Shown: positions 1 through 10,599, numbered from the stretch's first letter. The stretch is 64,000 nt of DNA from Caulobacter sp. 32-67-35 (GCA_002280875.1 NCEV01000006.1:99730-163729), one strand, 5' to 3'. Notes: a model not told the origin generated them from the letters alone. Numbers and translations: made by a program.

Positions 1-132
1 GTCGAGCCGAAACGCACAAACCACATCACGGTCATCCGGGTTCGCCCCGGCCGCTTCGCGCCTCCCCGACCCCTTCAGTGGCTGATGCCGCGTGAGGCTG
101 AGAAGCCGTGTCCGGCGCAGGCCGGCGAGTCC

Positions 133-318
133 CTAAAGCCCCGCGAAAAAGCTCGGATCCAGGGCGAAGATGCCGTGGGTGAGGGCATAGATGCCGTACC
201 ACAGCGCCGCATTGGCCACGGTCATGACCAGCACAGACAGGCCCAGCGGCCACTGGCGGGTGCGGCGCTTGGCGCGGCGGGCGTCGAAGGGGGCCGACTG
301 CAGGGATGACGAGGCCAT
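133..318 (-). CDS. small single-pass membrane protein, function unknown
   Basis: A 61-residue protein. The ATG at 318 is preceded by GGAGAT about 7 nt upstream, a good ribosome binding site that supports it as a real gene. The first 25 residues are basic (RRAKRRTRQW) and are followed by one hydrophobic segment at about residues 24-46, so it is probably an inner-membrane protein with its N terminus in the cytoplasm. It is transcribed away from the transporter genes starting at 465. I do not recognise the family. The 132 nt between its stop and the left edge contain no gene I can support. Confidence 0.5.
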   Translation of the reverse strand: MASSSLQSAPFDARRAKRRTRQWPLGLSVLVMTVANAALWYGIYALTHGIFALDPSFFAGL

Positions 319-464
319 CTGTGATCTCCGAATTAACCATCATCAGGATCGAGATTGAGTCGGTTCCCCGCCACTGCGACATTCGCCGCGCGCCGCCTTG
401 TCGCACCCAGGCTTTCCCCGCGCGGCGATCCGGGCCAGGGTGGACGACCGCCGCCGGAGACCGC

Positions 465-1256
465 ATGCCCGCCCCAAACGCCCTCATCGCCCTGGAGCAG
501 ATCGGCAAGATCTATGATGGCGCGGCGGTGCTGACGGACGCCAGTCTGAGCATCGCCAAGGGCCAGTTCGTGGCCCTGGTGGGCGGGTCGGGGGCGGGCA
601 AGACCACCCTGCTGAAGACGATCAACGCCCTGATCATCCCGACCACCGGCCGGGTGCTGATCGACGGCCAGGATGTCGCCGCCCAGCCGGGACCGGCGCT
701 GCGGCGGCGCATCGGCTATGTCTTCCAGGAGGTGGGCCTGTTTCCCCACATGACCGTGGCCCAGAACATCGGGATCACGCCCAGCCTGCTGGACTGGCCC
801 GCCGACAGGATCGCCGCGCGGGTCGACACCCTGCTCGATCTGGTCGCGCTGCCCCGTGAGAGCGCCGCGCGTCTGCCGGCCGCGCTGTCCGGCGGCCAGC
901 GCCAGCGGGTGGGCGTGGCCCGGGCGCTGGCGGCCGAGCCGTCGATCCTGCTGATGGACGAGCCGTTCGGCGCCCTGGATCCCGTCACCCGCGTGGCCCT
1001 GGCGCAAGACGTCCGGCGCTTGCACGAGACCCTGGGCCTGACCACGGTGATGGTCACCCACGATGTCGGCGAGGCGCTGCTGACCGCCGACCGGATCGTG
1101 GTCCTGGCGGAGGGCCGGATCATCGCAGACGACACGCCCGCCGCTTTGCTGGCCGGCGCTCATTCTGATCCCCGCGTCGCCGCCCTGATCGACGCCCCCC
1201 GCCGCCAGGCCGAGAAGCTGGCGAGGCTTGCACAGAAGGGTGGGGCTCATGGATGA
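465..1256 (+). CDS. ABC transporter ATP-binding protein, betaine/histidine (ProU/OpuC/HutV) type
   Basis: A 263-residue ATPase that would energise uptake by the fused permease/binding protein encoded next. It has a Walker A motif (GGSGAGKTT, about residues 35-43), the Q-loop in YVFQEVG, the signature LSGGQRQRVGVARAL, Walker B (ILLMDEP) and the switch His in MVTHD. The order and spacing match OpuCA/ProV-type ATPases, but there is no C-terminal CBS pair as found in OpuCA. The ATG at 465 was chosen because CCGGAGA lies just upstream and homology begins there; the frame is open back to 306 but that part is not domain-like. The stop overlaps the next start by 8 nt, implying coupled translation. 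Because it converges on the hut genes, histidine or urocanate is a likely substrate, as for HutXWV of Sinorhizobium; choline or betaine remains possible. Confidence 0.85.
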   Translation: MPAPNALIALEQIGKIYDGAAVLTDASLSIAKGQFVALVGGSGAGKTTLLKTINALIIPTTGRVLIDGQDVAAQPGPALRRRIGYVFQEVGLFPHMTVAQNIGITPSLLDWPADRIAARVDTLLDLVALPRESAARLPAALSGGQRQRVGVARALAAEPSILLMDEPFGALDPVTRVALAQDVRRLHETLGLTTVMVTHDVGEALLTADRIVVLAEGRIIADDTPAALLAGAHSDPRVAALIDAPRRQAEKLARLAQKGGAHG

Positions 1257-2796
1257 TCGCCTGCACCAGGCCCTGGCCCTGCTGCCCGAGCGGCTGGGCT
1301 GGCACGTGGCCCTGTCGGCGGCGGCGCTGGCGCTGGGCCTGCTGATCGCCCTGCCGCTGGGCGTGCTGGCGGCCCGCCATCCGCGTCTGCGCTGGGTGTC
1401 GCTGTCCCTGGCGGGGCTGGTCCAGACCATTCCCAGCCTGGCCCTGCTGGCCTTGTTCTTCCCGCTGCTGCTGCTGCTGTCGGGCCTCTCCGAGCGGATG
1501 CTGGGCCACGGCTTTTCGGCCCTGGGTTTCCTGCCCTCGCTGCTGGCCCTGACGCTCTATTCGATGCTGCCGATCCTGCGGAACACGGCGGCCGGCCTGA
1601 CCGGCGTCGATCCGGCCGTGGTCGAGGCGGCGCGCGGCGTTGGCATGACCGACCGCCAGCGCCTGTGGCGGGTGGAGCTGCCCCTGGCCCTGCCGGTCAT
1701 CATGGCCGGGGTGCGGACAGCGGCGGTGTGGACCATCGGCGCGGCCACCCTCTCGACCCCCGTCGGCCAGACCTCGCTGGGCGACTACATCTTCTCGGGC
1801 CTGCAGACCGAGGACTGGGTGGCGGTGCTGGTCGGTTGCGCGGCCTCGGCAGTTCTCGCGATGGCGGTCGACCAACTGCTGGGCCTGATCGAGAGCGGTG
1901 TTGGCCAGCGCAACCGCAGGCGCTGGGTCGCCGGCCTGGCGGGCCTGGCGATCGGTCTGGTCGGCGCGCTCTCGCCCCTTGCCAGCGTGGCCCTGTCGAG
2001 AGGCCAGCCCGGCTATGTGATCGGGGCCAAGAACTTCTCCGAGCAATATGTCCTGGCCGAGCTGATGGCCGGCCAGCTGGAGGCCCGGGGCGCCCGGGTC
2101 GAGCGGCGGATCAATCTGGGCTCGGCCGTCGCCTATCGCGCCGTCGCGGCCAGCGAGATCGACGCCTATGTCGACTATTCCGGCACGCTCTGGGCCAATG
2201 TGCTGGGCCGCAAGGACAACCCCGGCCGTCAGGCGGTGCTGGACCAGCTGCGGACCGGTCTGAAGGACCGCGACGGCGTCGTGCTGCTGGCCCCGCTGGG
2301 TTTCGAGAACGCCTACGCCCTGGCCATGCGCCGCGACCGCGCCGAGAGTCTGGGCATCAGGACCCTGGCGGATCTCGCCGCCAAGGGCGGGGGTCTGACC
2401 ATGGGCGGCGACCTGGAGTTCTTCTCGCGGCCCGAATGGACCGGCGTCGAGCAGGCCTATGGCCTGAAGTTCCGGGCCAGGCGCCAATTCCAGCCCACCT
2501 TCATGTACCGCGCCCTGGCCTCCGGCGAAGCCGACGTGATCTCGGCCTTCTCCAGCGACGGGCGAATCGCGGCCGACGATCTGGTCTTGTTGGGCGACCC
2601 CAAGGGAGCCCTGCCGCCCTATGACGCGGTGATCCTGGTCTCGCCGAAGCGGGCCGGGGACCGGCGGCTGATCGCGGCCCTGTCGCCGCTGGCGGGGACC
2701 ATCGACGTCAAGACCATGCAGGCGGCCAACTACGCGATTGACCGGGACGCGGGGAAGGTCAGCGCGGCGGAGGCTGCGAAGATGCTGACGCGTTAG
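1249..2796 (+). CDS. fused ABC permease and substrate-binding protein, betaine/histidine type
   Basis: A 515-residue fusion. Residues about 10-210 are a ProW/OpuCB-like permease with several hydrophobic segments and the coupling-loop pattern EAARGVGMTDRQRLWRVELPLALP. A further membrane segment at about 225-245 tethers an OpuAC/ProX-like binding domain (about 250-515), which begins YVIGAKNFSEQYVLAELMAGQL. The ATG at 1249 follows GAAGGG by about 8 nt and overlaps the ATPase stop; an upstream TTG at 1228 is less likely. Permease-binding fusions of this type are known in the osmoprotectant family. With the ATPase this forms a two-gene importer whose binding domain stays membrane-attached in the periplasm. 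The position next to the hut operon suggests histidine, which is inference. Confidence 0.85.
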   Translation: MDDRLHQALALLPERLGWHVALSAAALALGLLIALPLGVLAARHPRLRWVSLSLAGLVQTIPSLALLALFFPLLLLLSGLSERMLGHGFSALGFLPSLLALTLYSMLPILRNTAAGLTGVDPAVVEAARGVGMTDRQRLWRVELPLALPVIMAGVRTAAVWTIGAATLSTPVGQTSLGDYIFSGLQTEDWVAVLVGCAASAVLAMAVDQLLGLIESGVGQRNRRRWVAGLAGLAIGLVGALSPLASVALSRGQPGYVIGAKNFSEQYVLAELMAGQLEARGARVERRINLGSAVAYRAVAASEIDAYVDYSGTLWANVLGRKDNPGRQAVLDQLRTGLKDRDGVVLLAPLGFENAYALAMRRDRAESLGIRTLADLAAKGGGLTMGGDLEFFSRPEWTGVEQAYGLKFRARRQFQPTFMYRALASGEADVISAFSSDGRIAADDLVLLGDPKGALPPYDAVILVSPKRAGDRRLIAALSPLAGTIDVKTMQAANYAIDRDAGKVSAAEAAKMLTR

Positions 2797-2799
2797 ATG

Positions 2800-2904
2800 C
2801 TCCCCCTCTGGGGGAGCTGTCGCGGAGCGACTGAGGGGGCTTTCTTGGCATAGGCCGCGCTGGCCCCTTCCGGCCCTCTGGGCCACCTCCCCCAGAGGGG
2901 GAGG
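2800..2904. repeat. palindrome-ended intergenic repeat (BIME/REP-like)
   Basis: The gap between two convergent genes is filled by an element of about 105 bp. Its two ends are near-perfect palindromes: CTCCCCCTCTGGGGGAG at 2800-2816 and CCTCCCCCAGAGGGGGAGG at 2886-2904. The ends are also inverted copies of each other. The arrangement resembles a REP doublet and could fold as two hairpins or as one long stem, serving as a bidirectional terminator. I recall similar GC-rich intergenic palindromes in Caulobacter genomes but cannot check copy number here. Confidence 0.6.
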
Positions 2905-2910
2905 ATCTGG

Positions 2911-4456
<1,546 letters not shown>

Positions 4457-4460
<4 letters not shown>

Positions 4461-5275
4461 GCTGGGGGTCTCGCAAAGGCGATGCAGGCGGAAAGGATCT
4501 CGCCCAGCATCGCGCGCATCGGCGCGGCCTGATCGGGGCGATAGGGGGCGGGCCAGGTTTCGGGCGTCGGCGGGGTGGTCGGATCGTCCATGTAGCCCCG
4601 GCACGCCAGCTCCATCTGGATGGCGTGGACGCCTTGAGCGGGCTGGCCATAGCGGCGCGTGGTCCAGCCGCCCTTGAAGCGGCCGTTGGTGACGCGGCTG
4701 AGACCCGAGGCGTCGCAAGCGGCCTCGACGGCCGTCGTCAGGGCGCCGTCGCAGCTGCCGCCGCTGTTGGTGCCGAGGTTGAACTGCGGCAGCGGGCCGT
4801 CGAACAGGCGCGGAACGAGCGAGCGGATCGAATGGGCCTCGTAAAGCACGACGCGGTCATGGCCTTGGCGCAGCCGGGCGATCTCGGCGGTCAGGGCGGC
4901 ATGATAGGGATCGAAGAAGGCGGCGTGCCGGCGGGAGATTTCGGCGTCGTCCGGCGCGATGCCGTCGCTATAGAGCGGCTCGCCGTCAAACGTCGTGGTC
5001 GGGCAAAGCTCGGTGGTCGCCTGACCCGGATAGAGCGAGGCCCCCGACGGGTCTCGGTTGACGTCTATGACCGAGCGCGAGATCGCCGTCCGCACCACCG
5101 TCGCGCCCAGGTCGGTCGCGAAATCATAGAGCCGGTCCACCCACCAGTCGGCGTCCTTGCGGGCCAGCCACGGCGACACGAGCTTGGCCTCGATCTCCGG
5201 CGGGATCTCGGTTCCGGTGTGCGGCAGGCTGACGATCAGCGGGGCGTCGCCACGCATGACCTGGAGCCAGGACAT
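4457..5275 (-). CDS. hutG: N-formylglutamate deformylase HutG
   Basis: A 272-residue hydrolase that releases formate from N-formylglutamate, the last step of the five-step histidine pathway. The family motifs are present: PHTGTEIP near the N terminus, [13 protein letters not shown], and YEAHSIRS. The length is normal. ATG 5275 overlaps the hutH stop as TGATG, and the end overlaps the hutU start as ATGA, so the genes are translationally coupled in the order hutIH-hutG-hutU. A GTG one codon upstream (5278) is an alternative start. This gene shows no deletion, unlike both its neighbours. Confidence 0.92.
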
Positions 5276-7803
5276 CACACCACCCCCGGCAGATCACTCG
5301 CCGCCGCGATCACAGCCCCTGAGCGCACCAGCCGATTGGCGGCCTCCATGTCGGGGTGGAAGTGCCGGTCGTCGTCCAGGTGGGGCACCTGCTTGCGCAC
5401 CAGCCCCCGCACCGCCTCCAGCACCTCGCTCGACTTCAGCGGCGCATGGAAGTCGCAGCCCTGCGCCGCCGCCAGCGGATAGGCCTTCTGCTTGTTCTCC
5501 GACACCAGGGCGGCGGCGGTGACCTGCGGGATCATGAAGCCGGAGTTGAGGCCGGGCTTGGGCGTCAGGAAGGCCGGCAGGCCCGACAGGGCCGGGTCGA
5601 CCAGCATGGCGATGCGGCGCTCGGCGATCGAGCCGATCTCGCAGACGGCCAGGGCGATCATGTCGGCCGCGAAGGCCACCGGCTCGGCGTGAAAATTGCC
5701 GCCAGACAGGGCCTCGTCGCCGCCCTCCACGTCGCTGGGGAAGATCAGCGGATTGTCCGACACGCCGTTGGCCTCGGTGGCCAGGGTGGTCGCCGCCTGT
5801 TTCAGCACGTCCAGCGCCGCGCCCATCACCTGGGGCTGGCAGCGCAGGCAATAGGGATCCTGGACCCGCTCGTCCTCCTTCAGATGCGAGGCGCGGATGG
5901 CCGAGCCGGCCATCAGGCCGCGCAGGGCGGCGGCCGTCTCGATCTGGCCGACGTGGCGGCGCAGCCGGTGGATGCGGGGATCGAACGGGGTGTCCGAACC
6001 CTTGGCGGCCTCGGTCGACAGGGCGCCGGTGATCAGGGCGGACTGGAACAGCAGCTCGGCCTCGAACAGGGCGGCCAGGGCGTTGGCGTTCGAGAACTGG
6101 GTGCCGTTCAGCAGGGCCAGGCCCTCCTTGGGACCCAGCACCAGCGGCGTCAGACCGGCGTCGTCCAGGGCCTGGGCGGCGGGCGTGCGGACGCCGTCGA
6201 CGAAGATCTCGCCGACCCCGATCATGGTCGCGGCCATGTGGGCCAGCGGCGCCAGATCGCCCGAGGCGCCGACCGAGCCCTGGCAGGGGATCACCGGCGT
6301 CAGGTTCTGGACGACCATGGCCTCCAGCAGCCTGACGGTCTCGACCCGCACGCCCGAGGCGCCTTGGGCAAGACTGGCCAGCTTCAGGGCCATCATCAGG
6401 CGGATCACCGGCGCCGGCGACGGCTCGCCCGTGCCGGCGGCGTGGGACAGGACGATGTTGCGCTGCAGCCTTTCCAGGTCCTCGTCGCCGATGCGGACGC
6501 TGGCCAGTTTCCCAAAGCCGGTGTTGATCCCATAGACCGGCTCGTGCCGGGCCAGGATGCGCTGGACCGCCCGGGCGCTCTCCTCGATCACCGGCCAGGC
6601 GTCGTCATGCAGTCTGGCGGGCGCGCCGCGATAGACCTTCTTCCGATAAACAAGTTCGGCGGGACGCTCGATGTCCCAGATGGCCAGATCGCAGGTCTTG
6701 CCGGCCTTCAGGGTTCCCCGGTCGGCCAGCAGGCCCAGAGCCCGGGCGGCCTCGCGGGTGACGCCGGCGATGCACTCCTCGACGGTCATCCGAAACAGGG
6801 TGGCGGCCATGTTCATGACCAGCAGGGGCGAGGTCAGGGGCGAGGTGCCGGGGTTGCAGTCGGTGGCCAGGGCCATCGGCACGCCGGCGGCGCGCAGGGC
6901 TTCAATCGGCGGCAGCCTGTGCTCCCGCGTGAAATAGAAGGCGCCCGGCAGCAGGGTCGCGACCGTGCCGGCGGCGGCCATCGCCTCGACCCCGGCGTCG
7001 TCCAGATGTTCCAGATGGTCGGCCGACAGGGCCCAGAACTCGGCCGCCAGGGCCGCGCCGTTCTGGTTCGATAGTTGCTCGGCATGGATCTTGATCTTCA
7101 GGCCTCGCCGGTGAGCGGCCTCGAACACGCGGCGGGTCTGGGCGGGGGTGAAGCCGATGCCCTCGCAGAAGACGTCGACCGCGTCGGCCAGCTTGGCGTC
7201 GGCGACGGCGGGGATCATCTGCTTGCAGACGAGGTCGATATAGCCGTCCGGATTGCCCTTGAACTCGGGCGGCAGGGCGTGGGCGCCCAGCAGGGTGGTG
7301 CGGACGTCGACCGAGCGATAGGCGGCCAGGGCGCGCGCGGCGCGAAGGCACTTCAGCTCGTCGTCCAGCGACAGGCCGTAGCCGGACTTGATCTCGACCG
7401 TGGTGACACCCTCGGCGATCAGGGCGTCCAGACGGGGCAGGGCGGCGAGGACCAGATCGTCTTCCGAGGCCGCGCGGGTGGCGGTCATGGTCGAGACGAT
7501 GCCGCCGCCGGCCCGGGCGATTTCCTCATAGGAGGCGCCGGCCAGCCGCAGCTCGAACTCGTGGGCGCGGTCGCCGGCGAAGACCAGATGGGTGTGCGGG
7601 TCGATCAGGCCGGGGGTGATCCAGCGGCCTTCGCAGTTGATGGTCTGGTCGGCCTCGAAGGCCGGCGCCTCGACGGCCTCGCCGGCATAGACGATGCGGC
7701 CGTCGCGGGCGGCGACCACGCCGCGCTCGACGATTCCCAGGCCCTCGCGGGTCGGATCGAGGGTGGCGAGACGGCAACTTATCCACAGGGTGTCGCAACG
7801 CAT
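5275..7803 (-). CDS. hutI-hutH: in-frame fusion of imidazolonepropionase (HutI) and histidine ammonia-lyase (HutH)
   Basis: An uninterrupted 842-residue frame. Residues 1-387 are HutI (imidazolonepropionate to formiminoglutamate) with metal-site motifs [12 protein letters not shown] (His70, His72), HAEQLSNQN and [10 protein letters not shown]. Residues about 388-842 are HutH (histidine to urocanate) with [11 protein letters not shown], the MIO-forming Ala-Ser-Gly at about 513-515 in [16 protein letters not shown], and [14 protein letters not shown]. The HutI part ends at LVYR, about 18-20 residues short of usual HutI ends. The HutH part starts about 16 residues late: its MIO triad is at local residue 126, against about 142 in Pseudomonas HutH. 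About 110-130 nt including a stop and a start therefore seem to be missing near 6643. All catalytic motifs remain, so a bifunctional enzyme is conceivable. Four similar deletions nearby make an artefact or lesion equally likely. ATG 7803 was chosen; upstream codons are not HutI-like. Confidence 0.85.
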   Translation of the reverse strand: MRCDTLWISCRLATLDPTREGLGIVERGVVAARDGRIVYAGEAVEAPAFEADQTINCEGRWITPGLIDPHTHLVFAGDRAHEFELRLAGASYEEIARAGGGIVSTMTATRAASEDDLVLAALPRLDALIAEGVTTVEIKSGYGLSLDDELKCLRAARALAAYRSVDVRTTLLGAHALPPEFKGNPDGYIDLVCKQMIPAVADAKLADAVDVFCEGIGFTPAQTRRVFEAAHRRGLKIKIHAEQLSNQNGAALAAEFWALSADHLEHLDDAGVEAMAAAGTVATLLPGAFYFTREHRLPPIEALRAAGVPMALATDCNPGTSPLTSPLLVMNMAATLFRMTVEECIAGVTREAARALGLLADRGTLKAGKTCDLAIWDIERPAELVYRKKVYRGAPARLHDDAWPVIEESARAVQRILARHEPVYGINTGFGKLASVRIGDEDLERLQRNIVLSHAAGTGEPSPAPVIRLMMALKLASLAQGASGVRVETVRLLEAMVVQNLTPVIPCQGSVGASGDLAPLAHMAATMIGVGEIFVDGVRTPAAQALDDAGLTPLVLGPKEGLALLNGTQFSNANALAALFEAELLFQSALITGALSTEAAKGSDTPFDPRIHRLRRHVGQIETAAALRGLMAGSAIRASHLKEDERVQDPYCLRCQPQVMGAALDVLKQAATTLATEANGVSDNPLIFPSDVEGGDEALSGGNFHAEPVAFAADMIALAVCEIGSIAERRIAMLVDPALSGLPAFLTPKPGLNSGFMIPQVTAAALVSENKQKAYPLAAAQGCDFHAPLKSSEVLEAVRGLVRKQVPHLDDDRHFHPDMEAANRLVRSGAVIAAASDLPGVV

Positions 7804-7836
7804 TTCGCCCGCCCTCCCTCTCTTGCGGCCGCCTTC

Positions 7837-7854
7837 AATATGTATAGACATATT
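7837..7854. promoter_or_regulatory. HutC-type operator in the divergent hut promoter region
   Basis: AATATGTATAGACATATT is an inverted repeat with 7-bp arms and a 4-nt centre. It lies in the 73-bp gap between hutI (minus, from 7803) and hutF (plus, from 7877). It closely resembles known HutC targets, which centre on TGTATATACA. Binding here could repress both divergent transcripts until urocanate accumulates. The hutC copy in this window lacks part of its DNA-binding region. Confidence 0.7.
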
Positions 7855-7876
7855 GGCAAGCGAGGAGCCCTGTCCA

Positions 7877-9256
7877 GTGACCGACACGCAGATTCCTGAA
7901 GCCACCGTTGCGTGGTGCGAGAGCGCGCTGCTGGCCGACGGCTGGGCGCGGAGCGTCAGACTGACCCTGTCGGAGGGCCGCATCGCCCGCATCGACACCG
8001 ACGTCCCGGCCGGTGACGCGCTTCGCTTGGGAGCAGCTTTGCCGGGCCTCTCCAACGTCCACAGCCACGCCTTCCAGCGGGCCATGGCGGGCCTGGCCGA
8101 GGCACGGGGCGAGACGGGCGACAACTTCTGGACCTGGCGCGAGGTGATGTACCGCTTCCTGGGTCGCCTCACCCCCGACGACGTCCAGACCATCGCCGCC
8201 ATGGGCCAGATCGAGATGCTGGAGGGCGGCTTCACCCGCGTGGGCGAGTTCCACTATCTGCACCACGACCCATCGGGCGGCTCGTACGATGACCCCGCCG
8301 AGATGGCCGTGCGGATCGCGGCGGCGGCGGACGAGACGGGCATCGGCCTGACCTTGCTGCCGGTGTTCTACGCCCACTCCAACTTCGGCGGCGCGCCGCC
8401 CACCGACGGCCAGAAGCGCTTCATCCACGACGTCGACGGCTTCGCGCGTCTGGTGGAGCGCTGCCGAGAGATCGTCTCCGCAACGCCCGACGCGGTGGTC
8501 GGCATCGCGCCCCACAGCCTGCGGGCGGTCACCGCCGAGGAGCTGGACGCCATCCTGCCCCTGGCCGGCGACGGCCCGATCCACATGCACGTGGCCGAGC
8601 AGACCAAAGAGGTCGACGACTGCCTGGCCGCCACCGGCCAGCGCCCGGTTCGCTGGCTGATGAACCATACCCCGGTCGACAGGCGCTGGTGCCTGATCCA
8701 CGCTACCCATATCAACGCCATGGAGACCGAGCGCCTGGCCAAGAGCGGCGCCGTGGCGGGCCTGTGCCCGGTCACCGAGGCCAATCTGGGCGACGGCGTC
8801 TTCCCGACCCATGACTATCTGGCGGCCGGCGGGGCGTTTGGCCTGGGCACCGACTCCAACGTCCTGATCGACGCGGCCGAGGAAATCCGCGCCCTGGAAT
8901 ATGCCCAGCGCCTGACCCGCCGGGCTCGCAACGTGCTGGCCGGCGGACCCCGGCGCTCGACCGGCGGCCAGCTGTGGCGCGGCGCCTGCGCGGGCGGGGC
9001 CCAGGCGCTTGGCGCGGGGCGAGGCGGCCTGAAGCGCGGCGCGGCGGCCGACTTCATCACCCTGGATCGCGAGCACCCGGCCCTGATCGGCCGCGAGGGC
9101 GATACGCTGATCGACAGCCTGGTCTTCGCCGGTCGCCATGGCGCCATCGACACGGTCTGGCGGCGGGGCCGGCGGGTGGTCGAAGGCGGCCGCCACCACG
9201 CCCGCGAGGCGGTCGCCGCCCGCTATCGCCAGACCCTGAAGGCCTTGCTGGCGTGA
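7877..9256 (+). CDS. hutF: formimidoylglutamate deiminase HutF
   Basis: A 459-residue amidohydrolase-superfamily enzyme that deiminates N-formimino-L-glutamate to N-formyl-L-glutamate, the substrate of HutG. Metal-ligand motifs appear in order: NVHSHAFQR near residue 55, [20 protein letters not shown] and GLGTDSNV. The length is normal and no gap is apparent. The GTG at 7877 is preceded by GAGGAG about 9 nt upstream; the frame is open further upstream but non-homologous. Its presence with HutG shows that this organism uses the formylglutamate route rather than HutG-type formiminoglutamase. The stop overlaps the hutC start as GTGA. Confidence 0.93.
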   Translation: MTDTQIPEATVAWCESALLADGWARSVRLTLSEGRIARIDTDVPAGDALRLGAALPGLSNVHSHAFQRAMAGLAEARGETGDNFWTWREVMYRFLGRLTPDDVQTIAAMGQIEMLEGGFTRVGEFHYLHHDPSGGSYDDPAEMAVRIAAAADETGIGLTLLPVFYAHSNFGGAPPTDGQKRFIHDVDGFARLVERCREIVSATPDAVVGIAPHSLRAVTAEELDAILPLAGDGPIHMHVAEQTKEVDDCLAATGQRPVRWLMNHTPVDRRWCLIHATHINAMETERLAKSGAVAGLCPVTEANLGDGVFPTHDYLAAGGAFGLGTDSNVLIDAAEEIRALEYAQRLTRRARNVLAGGPRRSTGGQLWRGACAGGAQALGAGRGGLKRGAAADFITLDREHPALIGREGDTLIDSLVFAGRHGAIDTVWRRGRRVVEGGRHHAREAVAARYRQTLKALLA

Positions 9257-9864
9257 GCTCGGCCCCCCTGCACCAGCGCATTCGCGGCGACATCGAAAAC
9301 CGCATCCGCTCGGGCGACTGGCCGCCGGGCCATCGCGTGCCGTTCGAGACCGAGCTGATGGCGCAATATGGCTGCGCCCGCATGACGGTCAGCAAGGCCG
9401 ACATTCAGTCGGCCATCCTGGCGCGCGGCGAGACCTACGCCTTTCGCCTGCTGTCCAGCCATGTGCGAAGCGCCGCGCGGGGCAACGCCGACGAGCGCGA
9501 ACTGGCGGCGGGCGGCAAGCTGCTGGCGCTGGAAGGCGTCCACGACGCCGGCGGCCGGCCCTTCGCCCTGGAACGCCGCCTGATCAGCCTGAAGACCGCC
9601 CCGGGCGCCGCGACTGCTGACTTCTCGGCTGCGCCGCCGGGCGCCTGGCTGCTGGAACATGTCGCCTGGACCGAAGCCGAAAGCCGCATCAGCGCCGTCA
9701 ACGCCGACGCCGAAGTCGCCGCCTTGCTCGACCTCGACGAAGGCGTCGCCTGCCTTGTCGTCGACCGCCGTACCTGGCGCGCCGGCGAACACGTCACCCG
9801 CGTGCGGCAGGTGTTTCCGGGCGAGGCGTATGACCTGGTGGCGCGGTTTGGGCCGGGGGCTTGA
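9253..9864 (+). CDS. hutC: GntR/HutC-family repressor with an internal deletion
   Basis: A 203-residue protein read from a GTG that overlaps hutF. HutC represses hut genes and is released by urocanate. The GntR winged-helix start is clear (LHQRIRGDIENRIRSGDWPPGHRVPFETELMAQYG, then CARMTVSKA). The UTRA effector domain follows from about residue 55 (ILARGETYAFRLLS to the end). Members are about 240 residues and carry a stretch like LSALAAAGLIERRRRAGSFV after the recognition helix; here SKA is joined directly to DIQSAILARG. About 35-40 residues covering the wing and linker are absent, in frame. The junction lies in a perfect 7-bp inverted repeat (9396-9402 / 9408-9414). Operator binding is unlikely for the protein as read. 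Confidence 0.85.
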   Translation: MSSAPLHQRIRGDIENRIRSGDWPPGHRVPFETELMAQYGCARMTVSKADIQSAILARGETYAFRLLSSHVRSAARGNADERELAAGGKLLALEGVHDAGGRPFALERRLISLKTAPGAATADFSAAPPGAWLLEHVAWTEAESRISAVNADAEVAALLDLDEGVACLVVDRRTWRAGEHVTRVRQVFPGEAYDLVARFGPGA

Positions 9865-9905
9865 GGGGCTAAGCGATATTCCATTTGCGATTTGGTGATA
9901 ATCTA

Positions 9906-9918
9906 GCGATATTATCGC
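9906..9918. promoter_or_regulatory. palindromic operator before toxin-antitoxin genes
   Basis: GCGATATTATCGC is a perfect 13-bp palindrome ending one base before the toxin ATG at 9920. A half-site GCGATATT lies at 9873-9880 and another GCGAT near 9887. This is the layout expected for autorepression by the antitoxin's helix-turn-helix domain. Confidence 0.6.
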
Positions 9919-9919
9919 C

Positions 9920-10165
9920 ATGAAGACGATTGTCTTTACCGCCGCTGCCGCCAAGGATTTCGACGCCCTGCCCGAACTGGCCCGCAAGGCCGTCGAAAGG
10001 GCGCTCGACCTTTATGCCATCACCGGCCAGGGCGATGTACGGGCGCTTCAGGGCCGGCGGGGCTTTCGGATGCGGGTTCGAGACTATCGGGTGATCTTCA
10101 ACGAGGACGTCACCACCATTCTGGCTATCTACATCGGCCGCCGCACCACAACCACCTATCGATGA
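9920..10165 (+). CDS. RelE/HigB-family toxin
   Basis: An 81-residue basic protein of the RelE/ParE fold. The C-terminal block GFRMRVRDYRVIFNEDVTTILAIYIGRRTTTTYR matches the family pattern (RxRxGDYRVIY followed by the I-x-I-GHR strand). These toxins usually cleave ribosome-bound mRNA or inhibit gyrase; which applies cannot be told from sequence alone. It starts at ATG 9920, directly after a palindromic operator, and is followed after 9 nt by a helix-turn-helix antitoxin gene. The toxin-first order is typical of HigBA-like modules. Confidence 0.8.
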   Translation: MKTIVFTAAAAKDFDALPELARKAVERALDLYAITGQGDVRALQGRRGFRMRVRDYRVIFNEDVTTILAIYIGRRTTTTYR

Positions 10166-10174
10166 GGAGCCGCA

Positions 10175-10558
10175 ATGACCGCACCGCAATTCATTCTTAG
10201 CCCTCTGGGAGAGGAACTCGTGGTTCTGGCCCGCGCCGACTACGACAGCCTGGTTTCGGCCGCGGGCCTCCTCGATGACGAGGATGCCGATGATGTGGCG
10301 ATCTATGACGCGCGCATGGCTGATGTAGAGGGAAGCCAGCCCTTGCCAGTGGCGGTCAGCGCCGAAGTCCTCAAGGGCTCAAGCCTGCTCAAGGCGCTGC
10401 GGACCTGGCGAGGGCTCAGCCAGGTGCAACTGGCCCAGGCGGCGGCGATCGGCCAGGGATTTCTCTCGGATCTCGAACGCAACGCCAAACGCCCGGGCGC
10501 TGAAACAGCTGAAGCCCTGGCGGCCGCGCTGGACGTGCCCGTCGCCTGGATCAGGTGA
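10175..10558 (+). CDS. XRE-family antitoxin / repressor
   Basis: A 127-residue protein starting at ATG 10175, with a ribosome binding site (GATGAGGAG) that overlaps the toxin end region. The C-terminal half (about 70-125) is a Cro/CI helix-turn-helix: LLKALRTWRGLSQVQLAQAAAIGQGFLSDLERNAKRPGAETAEALAAAL. The acidic N-terminal half (LLDDEDADDVAIYDARMADVEG) probably wraps the toxin. The pair would autoregulate through the palindrome at 9906-9918. No mobile-element genes surround it. Confidence 0.8.
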   Translation: MTAPQFILSPLGEELVVLARADYDSLVSAAGLLDDEDADDVAIYDARMADVEGSQPLPVAVSAEVLKGSSLLKALRTWRGLSQVQLAQAAAIGQGFLSDLERNAKRPGAETAEALAAALDVPVAWIR

Positions 10559-10599
10559 TCCGCCGACGGGGCGACAATTGGAATGCGGGAAATCCGTCC

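Noticed and set aside
1-35. A possible gene start on the minus strand at 35 (MTVMWFVRFGS) leaving the window
   Set aside because: Only 11 codons are visible, no good ribosome binding site is seen, and no family can be recognised.
1120-2886. A 588-codon minus-strand frame over the transporter genes
   Set aside because: Gln/Arg/Gly-rich translation with no domain; antisense to the fused permease-binding protein.
7804-8235. N-terminal extension of the hutI-hutH frame up to 8235
   Set aside because: It overlaps hutF and the operator region on the other strand and has no resemblance to HutI; ATG 7803 fits the family start.
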